A stretch of 64,000 bases of DNA from Arthrinium phaeospermum. Its lineage: Eukaryota; Ascomycota; Sordariomycetes; Amphisphaeriales; Apiosporaceae. Positions 28,270 to 40,779 of this stretch are shown in pieces. A program made the translations under genes and the position numbers. The DNA is taken from assembly GCA_006503535.1 (NCBI GenBank), contig QYRS01000003.1, positions 1 through 64,000 on the forward strand, given 5' to 3'. Below the pieces are notes generated by a model. It saw nothing but the letters and a program-made list of their open reading frames with translations, was not told the origin of the DNA and searched no databases. How positions within the stretch are numbered: position 1 is the stretch's first letter; every line of letters starts with the position of its first letter.

Positions 28270-31077
28270 TATTTAATTTTTTTTTAATATATATATATAT
28301 AATATAAATAATATAAAATAAATAAATAATAATAAAAATTAATAATAACTTTATATTAAAATAAATAAATATTTTAAATAATAAAATAAAAAAAATTAAA
28401 CTTTTAATAATAATAAATAATAAATATTAAACTTTTTTTTATTATAATCCTTAATTATAATTATTTATTATTCTTTACGATATAAAATTTAAAATAAACC
28501 CGGGGTTTATAATAATATTATATTTAATTATTAAAAAAAGAATTATTATATTTATTCGTATTATATAAACTTAAAGTTTATCGGAAATTATTCCTATCGA
28601 GTAATAAAATTTTTAAAATTAACGTATATAAATTAATTTTATATAAATTTTTAAAAAAAAATTTAAAAATAAGTATAAATTTTTATAATAAATATTTTTT
28701 AAAATTTATAATTAATCTCTTTTTTTTATATATATATATATACGTTATTATTTATTATTTTAATCTTTTATATATTATTAAATATATATAATTATTTAAA
28801 TTTTAATACTTATTTATTTATATTATAATAAATTAATATTAATAACGACGTTATATTATACGCGTTTATAAAAACGTTTTTAATAATTTTAAAAAAATTA
28901 TTTTATTAATTATATATTATAATATTTTAAAACCGAAATATTTTATTAAATTTATTAATTTATTAAAATTAAAATATTTAATATTATTAAAATCGTTAAT
29001 AATATAATATTTCGAAAATCGAAATAAAAATAGTTTTATATTTATATTTTTTTTTATCGCTTAATAAAAATAAAAACGAAAAAAGAAATCGGGAAAAATA
29101 ACGATCGATTCTTTCGCGATTTTAATAATAAATACCGCGTTTTAATAAAATTAAAAAATAGTTATATAAATATAAAATAAAAAGTCGCGTTAATTTTTAA
29201 TTATTATTTAAAAATTCGTTAAAATATAATAATAAGAGTTAATTTAAAGTTCGATCGAAGGTAAAGCTTTATAAGTTACGATATTATATTAATTATTAAA
29301 TATTAGGTTTAAAACCTGTATAGCGCTTTAAGGGCTTTTAATTTACGTTCGCCGCGATAGGTATTTATTAAACTCGAACTATTTTATTTTAATTTTTTAT
29401 TATCCTTTATTATCCTAAAATATTTATATAAACCTTTATATATTTCCGCGTTTTTACCTTTTAATAAATTTATAACGATTTATTATTTAATAAATTATAA
29501 ATTATTTAAATTATATATATTTTTTAATATAAAAAATAAAAAAAGGGTTAATAAATTTATCGGGAAAGCGGGATCGCGACGATAATATATTTCATATTAT
29601 AAATCTTTTTTAAAGTAATAAAAAAAATAAAAAATTAATAATAAGAGTAATCGTTATTTAAATAATTAAGTTATATTAAATAAATTCGAAGCCGTTAAAA
29701 TTTAATATTATAATTAAATTAATTAATATATATATTATTTCCGTTATTTATATCGTTAAATAATAATCGATATAAAAACTAGTATAAAATATTATAATAA
29801 ATTTTTTTAAAATATTAATATATAAAAATTTATTAATATTTATTAATAATAATTAAATATCGTTTTTTATAACGCGTATATAATATTTTTATAATAAATT
29901 ATTTTTATTGATTAACGTTTTAAAATATTTATCGTTATTAATAAATTTTTTAAAAAAAATATTTATTATTATTAATAACTGCTTTAAAAAATATTATCGA
30001 CGTTAAAAAATATCGATTAATTAAATAATATTTATTATATTATTAAATAAGTTATAAATAATTATTCGGTAACGATTTAAATATATTATAAAATAAATTA
30101 TAAATATATTATTAAGTATATTATTAAATAGCGTTATTAGGTAAATTATAAAATAATTATTTAATAAAATTATTCGGTAATTATTTAAAAATGGTATTCG
30201 GTTATTTTTAATTAAATTATTAAATAAAATAAAAATAAATTATTTCTTAATAATAAAAGCGATTATAAAGTAATATTTATATATTTATAAAATAATTTTT
30301 AATTATATATATATATAATAATATAATAATTATAATTATTAAATTTAAAAGGTTTATTATTTATTATAAATTAAATAAAAGAGATATTATTAAAAAGTTT
30401 TTTTAAAGATTTTTTAAACGGGTTTTTTAAAAGTTTTTAAAGTAACGGTTCGTTTTTTACCGCCTTTTTAATAAAGTATTTTAAAAAACTCGTTTAAAAT
30501 ATAAATATAACGGCGATTTTAATTTATTAATATTTTTAAATTATTTCAATATTTATAAATAATTACGGCGTTATTTAATTAAAATTAAATAAGGTTTAAT
30601 TTTTTCTTTAAATATTTTATATTTTAAATAAATTAATATATATATCGTATTATTAGTAGTTATTATAATTATATAGCGATAAATCGATTATATTTATTAT
30701 AAATAATTTCGAAGGTCGATTTTTTCCGTTTAAAATTAAAAAATAATAATTATTATAATATATTTTAAATTTTAATATTATAAAAATATAGTTTTTTTAA
30801 ATTAAAAGAAGCGGTAATATAATATTTTTTTATAAAATATTTTTTTTATTTATAATTTATTATTAGTTTATAATTTTTTATTAATATATATTATATAGTT
30901 ATTATTATAAACAGATATTAATTAATAATAAATTATAATAAGTTTCGCGATAAATATTTTTTTAATAATTTAAAGGGTTTAAGTTTAAATAATTTTATAA
31001 AAACGATTTAAATTTATTAATAATAACTTTTATAGCGGTTAATATTATTTAAACTTTTTTTTTTAGTTAGTTTTAAG

Positions 31078-31338
31078 ATGGTACCCACGGCCCGTTCCCG
31101 GGTAAGTTTAAAAGTAATTAATATCGTAGGTAACGCTATCGGTTTTATATCCAGTTTTAGGATATATCGCCGAATAGGATTTAAAGAAGTTTTTAAAGTA
31201 AATAATACCGTTAATAATACCGATTTAGTGGCCGGTTTTAAAATAGATTACCGGGTAAATTTTAAGGTAATTTTTAAGGTAAATAATACCGCCGGCGACG
31301 TCGACGGTTTAATAACCGGTTTTAAAATAGGTTATTAA
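31078..31338. pseudogene. Repetitive coding-like island inside element Y
   Basis: A 260-bp pocket of normal GC (GGTACCCACGGCCCG at its start) stays open on both strands in otherwise stop-filled DNA. It contains an 81-bp (27-codon) imperfect tandem repeat: GTAAATAATACCG recurs at 31198 and 31279, each followed by GGTTTTAAAATAG. In the plus frame the unit reads KVNNT...GFKI. In the minus frame, which is the presumed sense of element Y, it reads LFTLK...ILKP. The matching region of Y copy 2 is fully degraded. It is probably a remnant of a repeat-bearing element protein. Function is unknown. Confidence 0.4.
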
Positions 31339-32384
31339 ATAAGTTTTAAATAATTATCGCTATTAATAAATATATTATAATATAAGTAATAGTAGTAATA
31401 AAATTATTTTAATAGCTAATAATAAATTTTAAGGTTTAAATATTATTTATATATATAATATGTACTTTTAAATAATAATAATTATAATTAGTATTTTTAT
31501 AATTTTTTTAATTAATTAATTAATTTTTCTATTATTAAGAACATTTATAAATTAAAATTTAATAAATATTAATTTATATATTTTTTTATTATTTTTTTAT
31601 AATTATTGGAATTATTTTAAAATTTATATTAGAAATTATTAATTAAATTAACGTTAAGGTTATATAAAGAAGCGATAGCGATTTAATTATCGATAAAAAT
31701 ATTAATATATTTAAATTATTTAATATAAAATTAAAAATAATTTTTAAAAATATATAAATTTCTTTTAATTCGGTTAAGTATATTATAAATTATATAAACG
31801 TACTTATATATCGTTTTTAATTTTATTAATTAAACCGTTTAAGAAATTAATAAATAAATTATTATTTCTATATCGTTATTATATTTATTATTATTTATAT
31901 AAAAAAATAATTTAACCCCGAATCTTTTTATAATAATTATAATAAATTTTATTAACTTTTTTATTATTATTATAATAATATAATTTATTATAATTCGATA
32001 ATAAATAAATAAATAATTTCGATTAATAATTATATTTTATAATAAAATTTATAATTTTAATAAAATAAATAAAAAAGAATCGTTAATAAATTTTATAAAT
32101 TATATTAAAAAAATATATCGTATTTCGCTATTAAAGGGTTTAAATATACCTAAAAATATATTATAATTTACGAAAAAAAGTTATTATTCGATTAATATAT
32201 ATATTTTTACGGTTATTATTAATTATATAATAATTTTTAAATTATTAATAATTATTTATAATATTTTTTATAATCGTTATAACGTTATAAAATATTATTT
32301 TATAATACTTTTTTAAAAAACTTTTATACGATTAATATTATATTATATATAATATATAATTTATAATATTATTATAATTTAATA

Positions 32385-32594
32385 TCCCCTTGAACGCGAA
32401 AGCGCTGCTTGTCACCAAAAAAAGCGTACTGTACGGTCCAGGGATATTTTAGTGCGATCGGAGTGACGTTTAAAACGTACATCCCATTCGGGCGGTGTGT
32501 GATTGGTCAAGTAGACCTTGCTCAGGTACGCACGGTCTTGTTGATCATTTTTTGAAAGTATTGTACGGCAGCAGCGCTTTCGCGTTCAAGGGGA
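32385..32594. mobile_element. 210-bp MITE, not affected by RIP
   Basis: A sharply bounded island of normal composition. It has perfect 25-bp terminal inverted repeats (32385-32409 and 32570-32594; outer part TCCCCTTGAACGCGAAAG). It is flanked by TA on both sides (32383-32384 and 32595-32596), the target duplication of Tc1/mariner and pogo/Fot1-type transposons. It has no coding capacity, so it is non-autonomous. Complete absence of C-to-T decay contrasts with flanks that are nearly all A and T. Either it arrived after RIP stopped, or it is too short to be recognised. Confidence 0.9.
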
Positions 32595-33987
32595 TAATTA
32601 TTAGAATTATAAGGTACCGTATTTTTAATAAATTTAAAATAACGTAAAAGTTATATATTAATATATAGATTTTTTTTATATTTATTATTATAATATATAT
32701 TATAAAAGTTTAAATCGAAATTAAACGTTAAAATATTATAGCTTTTTTATTATTTAATTAATTAAAATTTAAATATTTAAATATATTTTTTTAATAAAGT
32801 ATCGTTAAGGTTTATAATAATTATATTAATTTTAATAATTAATATTATATTTTTTAAATATATTTTTAATGTTATTCGTTTTATTTAAAAATATAAATTT
32901 ATTTATTTAATATAAAAATATTTATATATTTTATTATTTAAATTATTATTTTATTATATATCGTTTTTAATATTTTATAATTATTTATATTATAATTAAC
33001 GATTAAAATATTTATATTATCGATTTAAATTATAATATATAAATATTAATATTTTTTTAAAATATTATTAAAAAGATCCGATTATAAAAAAATTATAATA
33101 ATAAATAATAATAAGCTTTAAAAATATCTAATTTTAAATAAAATTAAATTTTTTTAATAATTTAAATTTATATAAATTTTTTAATAATTTAAATTATAAT
33201 ATAATAAGTATTAAAAAAGTATAGTAAATTAAATAATTAATAAGCTTAATATAATCGATATTATTAAATATTTTAAAAACATTTAATAATAATATAATTA
33301 TTAAATACCCGTTTTATAGAGAACGTTAATTTATTATTTATATTAAAAAAAAATTATATAAAACTTATTACTTTTTATACGATAAATTAAATTAAATAAT
33401 ATATAAATTAATTAATATAATAACGATTAATAATAAATTAATAATAATATATATTAAAAAATTATTTATTAATCTCGATTTATTTTTTATTTATTAATAA
33501 CGGCTTTTTCTTTTTAATTAATTAAATTAATCCGTAATCTTATTATATCGGCCTTTATTAATTTATTAAACTTTACGGTTTTTAAAGCTTTATTCTCGTT
33601 TTATATACGTATAAATATACCTTTTATTATTTAATAGTTTTAATAACGGTTTTCGTCGCCGTATACTTATATATAATATATAAGTCGTATATATAAAAAG
33701 CTACGTATTATAATAATTTAAAAAATATATTATTAAGCGTAGTTTTAAATACTTTAGAATCGAATTTATTAAAAACGATATAATTATAAAAATAAAGCTT
33801 TTTAAAAAAAAAGTTATTTAATATAACGCGTTGACGTATTAACATTATTAAAAGTATTTTTTACGGGCGCGTATAATATAACGTTATTATTATATTAATA
33901 ATTATTATAATATATAAATAAATATTAAAATATAAATAATATATAAAATAAATAATATAAAAAAAATTAAAATAAAAAATAATAATA

Positions 33988-34143
33988 TATTAACAAGTAG
34001 AGTGTTTACTTTAAGCCGTATTAGTTAGTATAGTTGGTTGAATATCGGTAGTTAACACTTTAATATTTTTATATATATTTAATATAGTCGTTTATTTGGA
34101 TATATTAAGGAATTTTATAATACTAATTATAGAACTATAATTT
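33988..34143 (+). repeat. 5' LTR of the copia element (end approximate)
   Basis: Starts TATTAACAAGTAGAG, where TGTTAATAAGTAGAG begins the 3' LTR. Similarity to the 3' LTR fades just after AACTATAATTTTA, which sets the approximate end. Confidence 0.7.
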
Positions 34144-34401
34144 TAAATTAAAACTATTTATTTCGTAAATATTTAACGCGGTTTATAATATTCTTTTTAA
34201 ATAAAGAAGGTTTTAATTTATTTCATTAATTAACGAAATTAAGAATAACGTAATAAAGATAAATAGCGAAAAATATTTAGTTCGATTTAGGCACTCGGCG
34301 TTAATTATTTTTAAATTTTATTTTAATCTAGTTCTTAAATCCCGTTCATCGATTCCCGTCGTATCGAAGGAAGAGAGTATAATATTTCCTATTACGGAAT
34401 A

Positions 34402-34847
34402 AGATAAATTCATTAATATGTTAAATATCCTCGAATGGAATTATATTAAAAAAGAAATAAATTTAAAAAGGAGCATCGAGGTATTTAGAACGTAAATAAC
34501 GTTTACCGCTTATTATATAACAAGGTTTAGACCAGGGTTGGAAATTAGTCTGACTAATTTAAATTTATTCAATTTTTAGCGATTAATTTTATTCAGTGAA
34601 TTGAATTTCAATTTAATTTAGTCAGATAAATTCATTAATATTTTAAATATCCTCGAATGGAATTATATTAAAAAAGAAAATAATTTAAAAAGGAGCTCAT
34701 CGAGGTATTAAGAACGTAAATAACGTTTACCGCTTATTATATAACAAGGTTTAGACCAGGGTTGGAAATTAGTCTGACTAATTTAAATTTATTCAATTTT
34801 AGTCGATTAATTTTATTCAGTGAATTGAATTTAGTCAATTTAATTTA
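34402..34847 (+). repeat. Tandem duplication across the copia/hAT junction
   Basis: Two near-identical units of 222-224 bp start at 34402 and 34624. Each contains copia sequence, the target duplication GTTTAGAC and the first part of the hAT end, beginning CAGGGTTGG at 34533 and again at 34757. Small differences (GAGCATCGAG versus GAGCTCATCGAG; TTTTTAGCG versus TTTTAGTCG) show it is not a plain copy of one read. It arose after hAT insertion, by replication slippage or abortive transposition, or it is an assembly fault. Confidence 0.8.
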
Positions 34848-34935
34848 GTCAGTAAAAATTCTGAATTTAGTCAATTTAGTCAGTTAATTGAATAAATTCA
34901 ATTTAATCTTAGTCAGTAACTAAATTAATCGACTA
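34757..34935. repeat. Left subterminal hAT repeat cluster
   Basis: Many copies of TTAGTC and its complement GACTAA, with ATTGAAT and GAATTTAGTC variants, follow the left terminal inverted repeat. hAT transposases bind short subterminal motifs of this sort, so these are probable transposase binding sites. An extra partial set lies in the duplicated unit at 34533-34623. Confidence 0.65.
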
Positions 34936-35968
34936 AAATTCATTTTTTATTCATAATAATTACATATTTATTTAAAAATAAAAAATTATTATATATAATT
35001 ATTTAATAAATTAAAATTGTTTATTAAATTTAAACGTTTAAAATATTAATAATAATATAAACTTATATTAATATTAAAATAAATAAATAATAATATTCCT
35101 TAATTTTAAATAAAAAGGGTTTATTAATACAATTCCTATAAATTAAATTAATTTTAATATTAATTTATTAATTTTAATTATATAATCTTAATATTTAATA
35201 TTATAATATTATTATATTTATTTTATTCAATATTTAATATTAATATTATAATTTTAACATTATTATTTTAATATTTTAATAATTTAGTTTAAATTTCAAT
35301 GTTTAATATTAATATAAATTTTATATTTTTAATTTAATTTTTAATTTCAATATATTTTAATATTCAATTTTTTAATTTAATATTTATTTCAATTTTAAAT
35401 TAATATTTAATATAATATAATATTTTACTTTAATATTTTAATTTTAATTTAATTTAATATTTTAACATTATATTTAATATTTTAATATTATATAAATATT
35501 TTATTTTAATATTTTAATTTTAATATTAATATTAATATTTCAACATTAATTAATATTTTATTTTATTTTAATATTAATAATTTAATATAATTTCATAATT
35601 TAATTTTAATATTTATAATATTATATATTAATATTTCAATATTTAATATTTAATATTAAGTATTATATTTAATATTAATATTTTAATTAATTTTATATTT
35701 CATATTAATATTAATATTTAATTTCATTTAAATATTCATATTTTTATTTTAATATTATTATTTTAATATTATAATTCAAATATTTTAATTTTAATTTCAA
35801 TAGTTTAATATTTTAATTTCATTATTTAAATATTAATATTTTAAAATCATTATTTTAATATTAATATTTCAATCTTAATATTTTAATTTTAATAAGTAAA
35901 AGAATTGTTTTAAATATTTATATTATTTATAATATTTACTTAAAACTAATTTTTTTTCTTTTTTTAAT

Positions 35969-38900
35969 TTATTCCTCCTCACTATCCGGCTAGATTAACT
36001 CATTTAAATCCTTAATTTTCCAACTCTTTAATAACATAATCCATTTAACCGCTTCTAGGTCTAATTTATTCCTAGATTTAGTTATAATATTTCCAAATTA
36101 GGAAAAAGACCGTTCAGTTCCAACTGTAATAGCTGGAATACTTAAATACTTTTTAACTAAATTAGCTAAAATCGGGAATCGATCTTTATTAATTAACCAA
36201 TATTTTAATAGATCGGTTTATTATTTTATTAATAAATATTAAAAATTATAAATTAATAAATAAATAACTTACTTATTATAGCATTAAACTTTCGTTTAAA
36301 TATTCGATATATTCATCGGTAATATTTTAATTTCGATTTCCTTAAAATAACTCGTTATCGAAATCGTCGTTTAAATCGTTATTATCGATTAAATTATCGT
36401 TATTTAATTTATTGATATCGTTATTATCGTTATTATATTAGAAACGATTATATTCCAATTTTAATAAATCGATAACATCATTTTTAATACCTTAATAAAA
36501 ATATAAAACCATATTATTATTAAAATATACTATTTTAAATCGTAGATCTAAAACAGTACTAATAATATAAGGTTTATATTTTTTAATCGTAGTATTATTT
36601 AAACGACGAAGGAAATATTTATCTAATTTTCTAATACCCGTTTAAATAGATAAAATTAAATTAGAATATTCCAAGGCCTATTTAATATTATTAGTAAATT
36701 TTATCTTTTAAAAAAAGGAAAAGAATAATAATTAAAATAAATACCATATCAGGGTTATTTCTTTTTTTTTTTCGATAAAATCGGTAATAAACCCTTCTAA
36801 TTTATTAAATATTTAATAAATATAAAATAAACTCGTAAGTAAAGTCGGATATTTTTCGCCTTATAATTTAACTAATAGTTTAACAAATATTTTAAATATT
36901 TACTCGATTTCAATTAATAATAACCAATCGGAATCAGTTAAAAATATCGATTTATATTCGGTATTTTCTATGTTAATATTAATATATAATAACACACTTT
37001 TAAAATAAATAATCGATAATATCATTTTAAAAATAAAATTCTAACGTATTAAATTATCTAAAAAAAAATTAATTAAATCTTTAAATAATAAAGAATTATA
37101 ATTACCAAAGGGAATTTTTCGTTAATTTATTTTTAATCGATGAGCGTTAATATTAATCCCTTAATTAAATAATTCTTTAATCTCAACGTTATATCGAATT
37201 AAAACAATAATTCGCCGGACTCGATTTATTAAATCTAAATTTTATATTAGTAAATTATAATATAAAATTCAATGTTTAAATAAATAACTTACCGATTTAA
37301 TCGTTTTCATCATCTAAATCTAAATCGTTATTTATATAAAAAAAGAGATTTAAATTCTCTTTTTCCGTTAAAATATAACGATTTAATATATCACGCACTA
37401 TTAAATTAATAATATATGCGGTACAGCGAATATCGTTATTAAAAGCTTTATTCGTTTCAGTTAAATAAAACGATTTAAAGTTATTAATAAACGTATTATT
37501 ATTCGCTACATTATCGCGAGTAATACTAAATTAATAAAATAATATTAATATTTATTTTATTAAAAAAAGGTTAATAAAAAACTTACCAGTAAATATTTTC
37601 CATTTTAATCGCATTATACGGGTATATAATATTCTAAAATAATTCAAAAATATTTAAACCCGTATAATAGTTATAAATTGGTTCAAAACCAATTAATTTA
37701 AAAATTAATTTAAAATCGTTATTAATAAACAATAAATTAACTCCCATATAACTAATTTAATTATTTGCCGTCCAAATATCAAATATTATATTAAAATAAC
37801 CATTATTCGTAGAATAGTTATTTAATTCGATATTAAATATTTAAATATTTAATAAAATCGCGTTCGAGGATAGATCGTATTTTTTTTCGATTTATAATAA
37901 CATCACTAAATATAATATATTAATATTAAATAAAATTAAAAAAAGAATTAACTTACGGTTTAAAATATATAATTAAATCCTAAAATAAATCAAAATCAAC
38001 CATATTAAACAATAAATTATTATCGATAATAAAAGTTAAAACTTTATTATAAATATCATCGTTATTAAATTCAATAACGGTAATAATACGAGGGCGTTTT
38101 CGTAATAATTCGAAAGGGTTATTTTATTAATTTTCTAATTCTAAAATAAATTAATTAGTAAATATCTTTAATATAAATATTTAAATTTAAATATTAAAAT
38201 TAATATTTAAATTCAAATATTAAAATTAATATTAAAATTTAAATATCAAAATTAATATTTAAATTCAAATACTGAAATCAATATTTAAATTTAAATACTG
38301 AAATCAATATTTAAATTTAAATATTAAAATCAATATTTAAATTCAAATATTAAAATCAATATTTAAATTCAAATATTAAAATCAATATTTAAATTTAAAT
38401 ATTAAAATCAATATTTAAATTCAAATATTAAAATTAATATTTAAAATCAAATATAAAAAACCAACTTACTTTTTTGTCTTGTTTTTCTGATTTTAGATTA
38501 TAAGCAATTATTGAATGTTTTAATTAATAATAGCGTTATAAATTAGAGGATTGAAATCCAAATAATTTTAACTCGGTAAACCAATCGCATCTAAATAAGA
38601 TATTATTTTAAAATTAATTATATTATATTTAAATATTTAAATATAATTTTAAAAATATTTTACTTACATAGTACACATACATTTAACTCGACGATCGTAA
38701 TTCGGTTTAATTAGTAATAAAAAACGTTTAAATAAACCATTTTTAATAACATAAATCGATAAATTAATATTGTTTAATTTAAAATCAAGTTTATTAAAAC
38801 GCTCTTTATTCGATAAAAAATTAACCAACAATTCGGTATTAATATCAATATTATCGTCGATTATTTCGTTTGAATCGTTATTTTCAGTTTCATCATCGTT

Positions 38901-39117
38901 AAAAGGGTCGGTTGAAAGTATATCGAATAAATTATCTAAATAAAACCATTAATAAATATTTAAATAAATCGATATATATTTAAATATTTACTTAAATAAA
39001 TATTTAAAAAGAAAATATTAAAAATTACTTACCCTCATTAAACAATTCATAAATATTTCTATTCATAAATCGAATATTAGGTAAAAAGGAATCAGGTTCC
39101 GAACCGAAAAAAAACAT
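35969..39117 (-). pseudogene. hAT transposase, eight-exon pseudogene
   Basis: The start codon is at 39117 (MFFFGSEPDSF). Inferred exons are 39117-39033, 38935-38668, 38590-38470, about 38165-37957, 37905-37587, 37525-37293, 37234-36273 and about 36230-35969. Introns mostly have GTAAGT donors and AG acceptors. Exons 1 and 2 are fully open (about 117 codons). Family landmarks are FDIWTANN, with the first catalytic Asp, in exon 5; TRDNVANN followed by RCTAYIINLIVRDIL in exon 6; STVLDLRFK in exon 7; and the C-terminal dimerisation domain KKYLSIPAITVGTERSFS in exon 8. Stops in exons 3-8 are TAA/TAG, consistent with RIP of CAA/CAG codons. There is also a likely frameshift near 37830, and the last intron lacks a normal acceptor. 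Not functional as read. Confidence 0.9.
38166..38469 (-). repeat. 26-bp minisatellite inside transposase intron 3
   Basis: About ten tandem units of AAATATTAAAATCAATATTT plus AAATTC, with ATACTGAAATC variants, fill an intron of about 300 bp. The other introns are 50-100 bp. The right edge is a clean GTAAGT donor on the minus strand (38464-38469). The left acceptor position is less certain. Confidence 0.75.
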
Positions 39118-39369
39118 TTTATTAAAATAACGTTATTTAAAAATAAATTATTTAATAAAATAAAAAAATAAATATTTATTTATAAAAATAAATATTTAAA
39201 TAAGTAGTAAGTAGAAAAATAAAAGTAAAAAGTAATATTTAAATATATATAAATATTTAAAAGAGTAGATATATATATATGTGTATGTATAAAAGCTTTA
39301 TAGAATTAAAATTTTAAAAAAAGAGGAATTATAATAATATTTATCTAAAATCAAAATTTAAAAATAAAA

Positions 39370-39815
39370 TAACGCATTAAATTAAATTTTAATACATTAC
39401 TAAATTTAAATATTACGGCATTAATTTTTTAAATTAAAATTTAATACATTACTAAATTTAAATACTGCGGCATTAAATTTTTAAATTAAAATTTAATGCC
39501 GCACCTATTTTTAAAATTAAATTTAATACATTACTAAATTTAAATATTACGGCATTAAATTTTCAAATTAAAATTTAATACATTACTAAATTTAAATACT
39601 GCGGCATTAAATTTTTAAATTAAAATTTAATACCGCACCTATTTTTAAAATTAAATTTAATACATTACCAAATTTAAATACTGCGGCATTAATTTTTCAA
39701 ATTAAAATTTAATGCCGCACTTATTTTTAAAATTAAATTTAATACATTACTAAATTTAAATATTGCGGCATTAAATTTTAAAATTAAAATTTAATACCGC
39801 ACTTATTTTTAAAAT
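39370..39815. repeat. Hairpin-forming tandem array between the two hAT genes
   Basis: At least four imperfect units contain TACATTACTAAATTTAAATA followed by a long palindrome. The clearest palindrome is at 39466-39503: TGCGGCATTAAATTTT, a 6-base loop, then AAAATTTAATGCCGCA. It recurs near 39598, 39680 and 39765, with ATACCGCA or ATTACGGC as RIP-like variants. The array lies between the divergent start regions of the transposase (39117) and the companion gene (about 40121), so it may be a shared promoter or transposase-binding region. Confidence 0.75.
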
Positions 39816-40120
39816 TAATTCATTATACATTAATTAAATTAAATTCATACGTTAATTTATTTTTAAATTTAATATTTTTATATATACTAGAGGAATTCCA
39901 ATTAAAATAATTCTTTTTTCCAATATACAACAACAATCTACTACATCACCACTATCACCACTACTATCTTATCAACTACACTTTTAATTATTTAAAAACT
40001 TTATTAGTTTTTAAATAATTACTTACTTATTTATTTAAAAACATTATTTATTTTTAAATATTATCCTTTCCTCCCTTTTATTTATTTAACTTTTTAAATT
40101 ATTTAAATAAATATTTCAAC

Positions 40121-40758
40121 ATATCTCCCTCGATCTTTATCACCGTTAATTCGATTAAATCAGCCGATTTAATTCCACCACCAGCTCCTTTATACGCTTA
40201 CGATTTATCGGATTTTAATAATAAATCAAATCCAATAATTTACTCTTTAATTAAATTTAAAAATTATAATTCTCGATCGCTTTATTCTTATAAACATCCT
40301 TTATCAAAGGATATTCAATTATTATTCGAACGGAATAATATTAAAACTCCAATAAATATTTTCCTTATTTTATTCTAAATATAATAAATTAAATATTAAT
40401 ATTTAAATAGGATATGAACCCCTGGTTATATTTAATATTTATTTCATATTATATGGTATACATTAAAAGAGAAGGAAATCCAATTAATTTAATACCTATG
40501 TATTTAGGTTTAAATCAATTATTAAAGTATAAAGGAAATTATAAATTTATTTATAATCTTTACAATAATCAGCCTAAATTATATTATTCTATAGCTCAAA
40601 TAGGGATTATATTTAAAAATATACAGCCTCATTTAGATATAAAATTAAATAATTTAGTTAATATTTATCGTAAAAGAGGAGATAAAGGTTTAAAAAGTGC
40701 TTATTTAAACCCTTTATTAAAATGGATTTGGGAACATCCATTTTATTTAGATATTTAG
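40121..40758 (+). pseudogene. hAT companion gene of unknown function, two exons
   Basis: Exon 2 (40411-40758) is open for 116 codons including the stop, starting DMNPWLYLIF and ending WEHPFYLDI. Upstream, 40121-40351 is open for 77 codons in a compatible phase (ISPSIFITVNS...NNIKTP). The 59 bp between them end in AAATAG and begin ATAAAT where GTAAAT would make a normal donor. The first codon is ATA where ATG is expected. Both are single G-to-A changes of the RIP type. The joined product would be about 191 residues. It is rich in Asn, Leu, Ile and Tyr, with no signal peptide or family I recognise. A leader rich in CAACAACA and ACCACTA (39927-39985) precedes it. Divergent orientation to the transposase suggests an accessory transposition role, which is only inference. 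Confidence 0.6.
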
Positions 40759-40779
40759 TGGGAGTTATGGCGTATGGAT

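Noticed and set aside
32385..32594. A non-coding RNA gene, because of the long inverted ends
   Set aside because: The perfect terminal repeats and flanking TA duplication are explained fully by a MITE.
38166..38469. A CRISPR-like array
   Set aside because: Units are contiguous without unique spacers and sit inside a eukaryotic intron.
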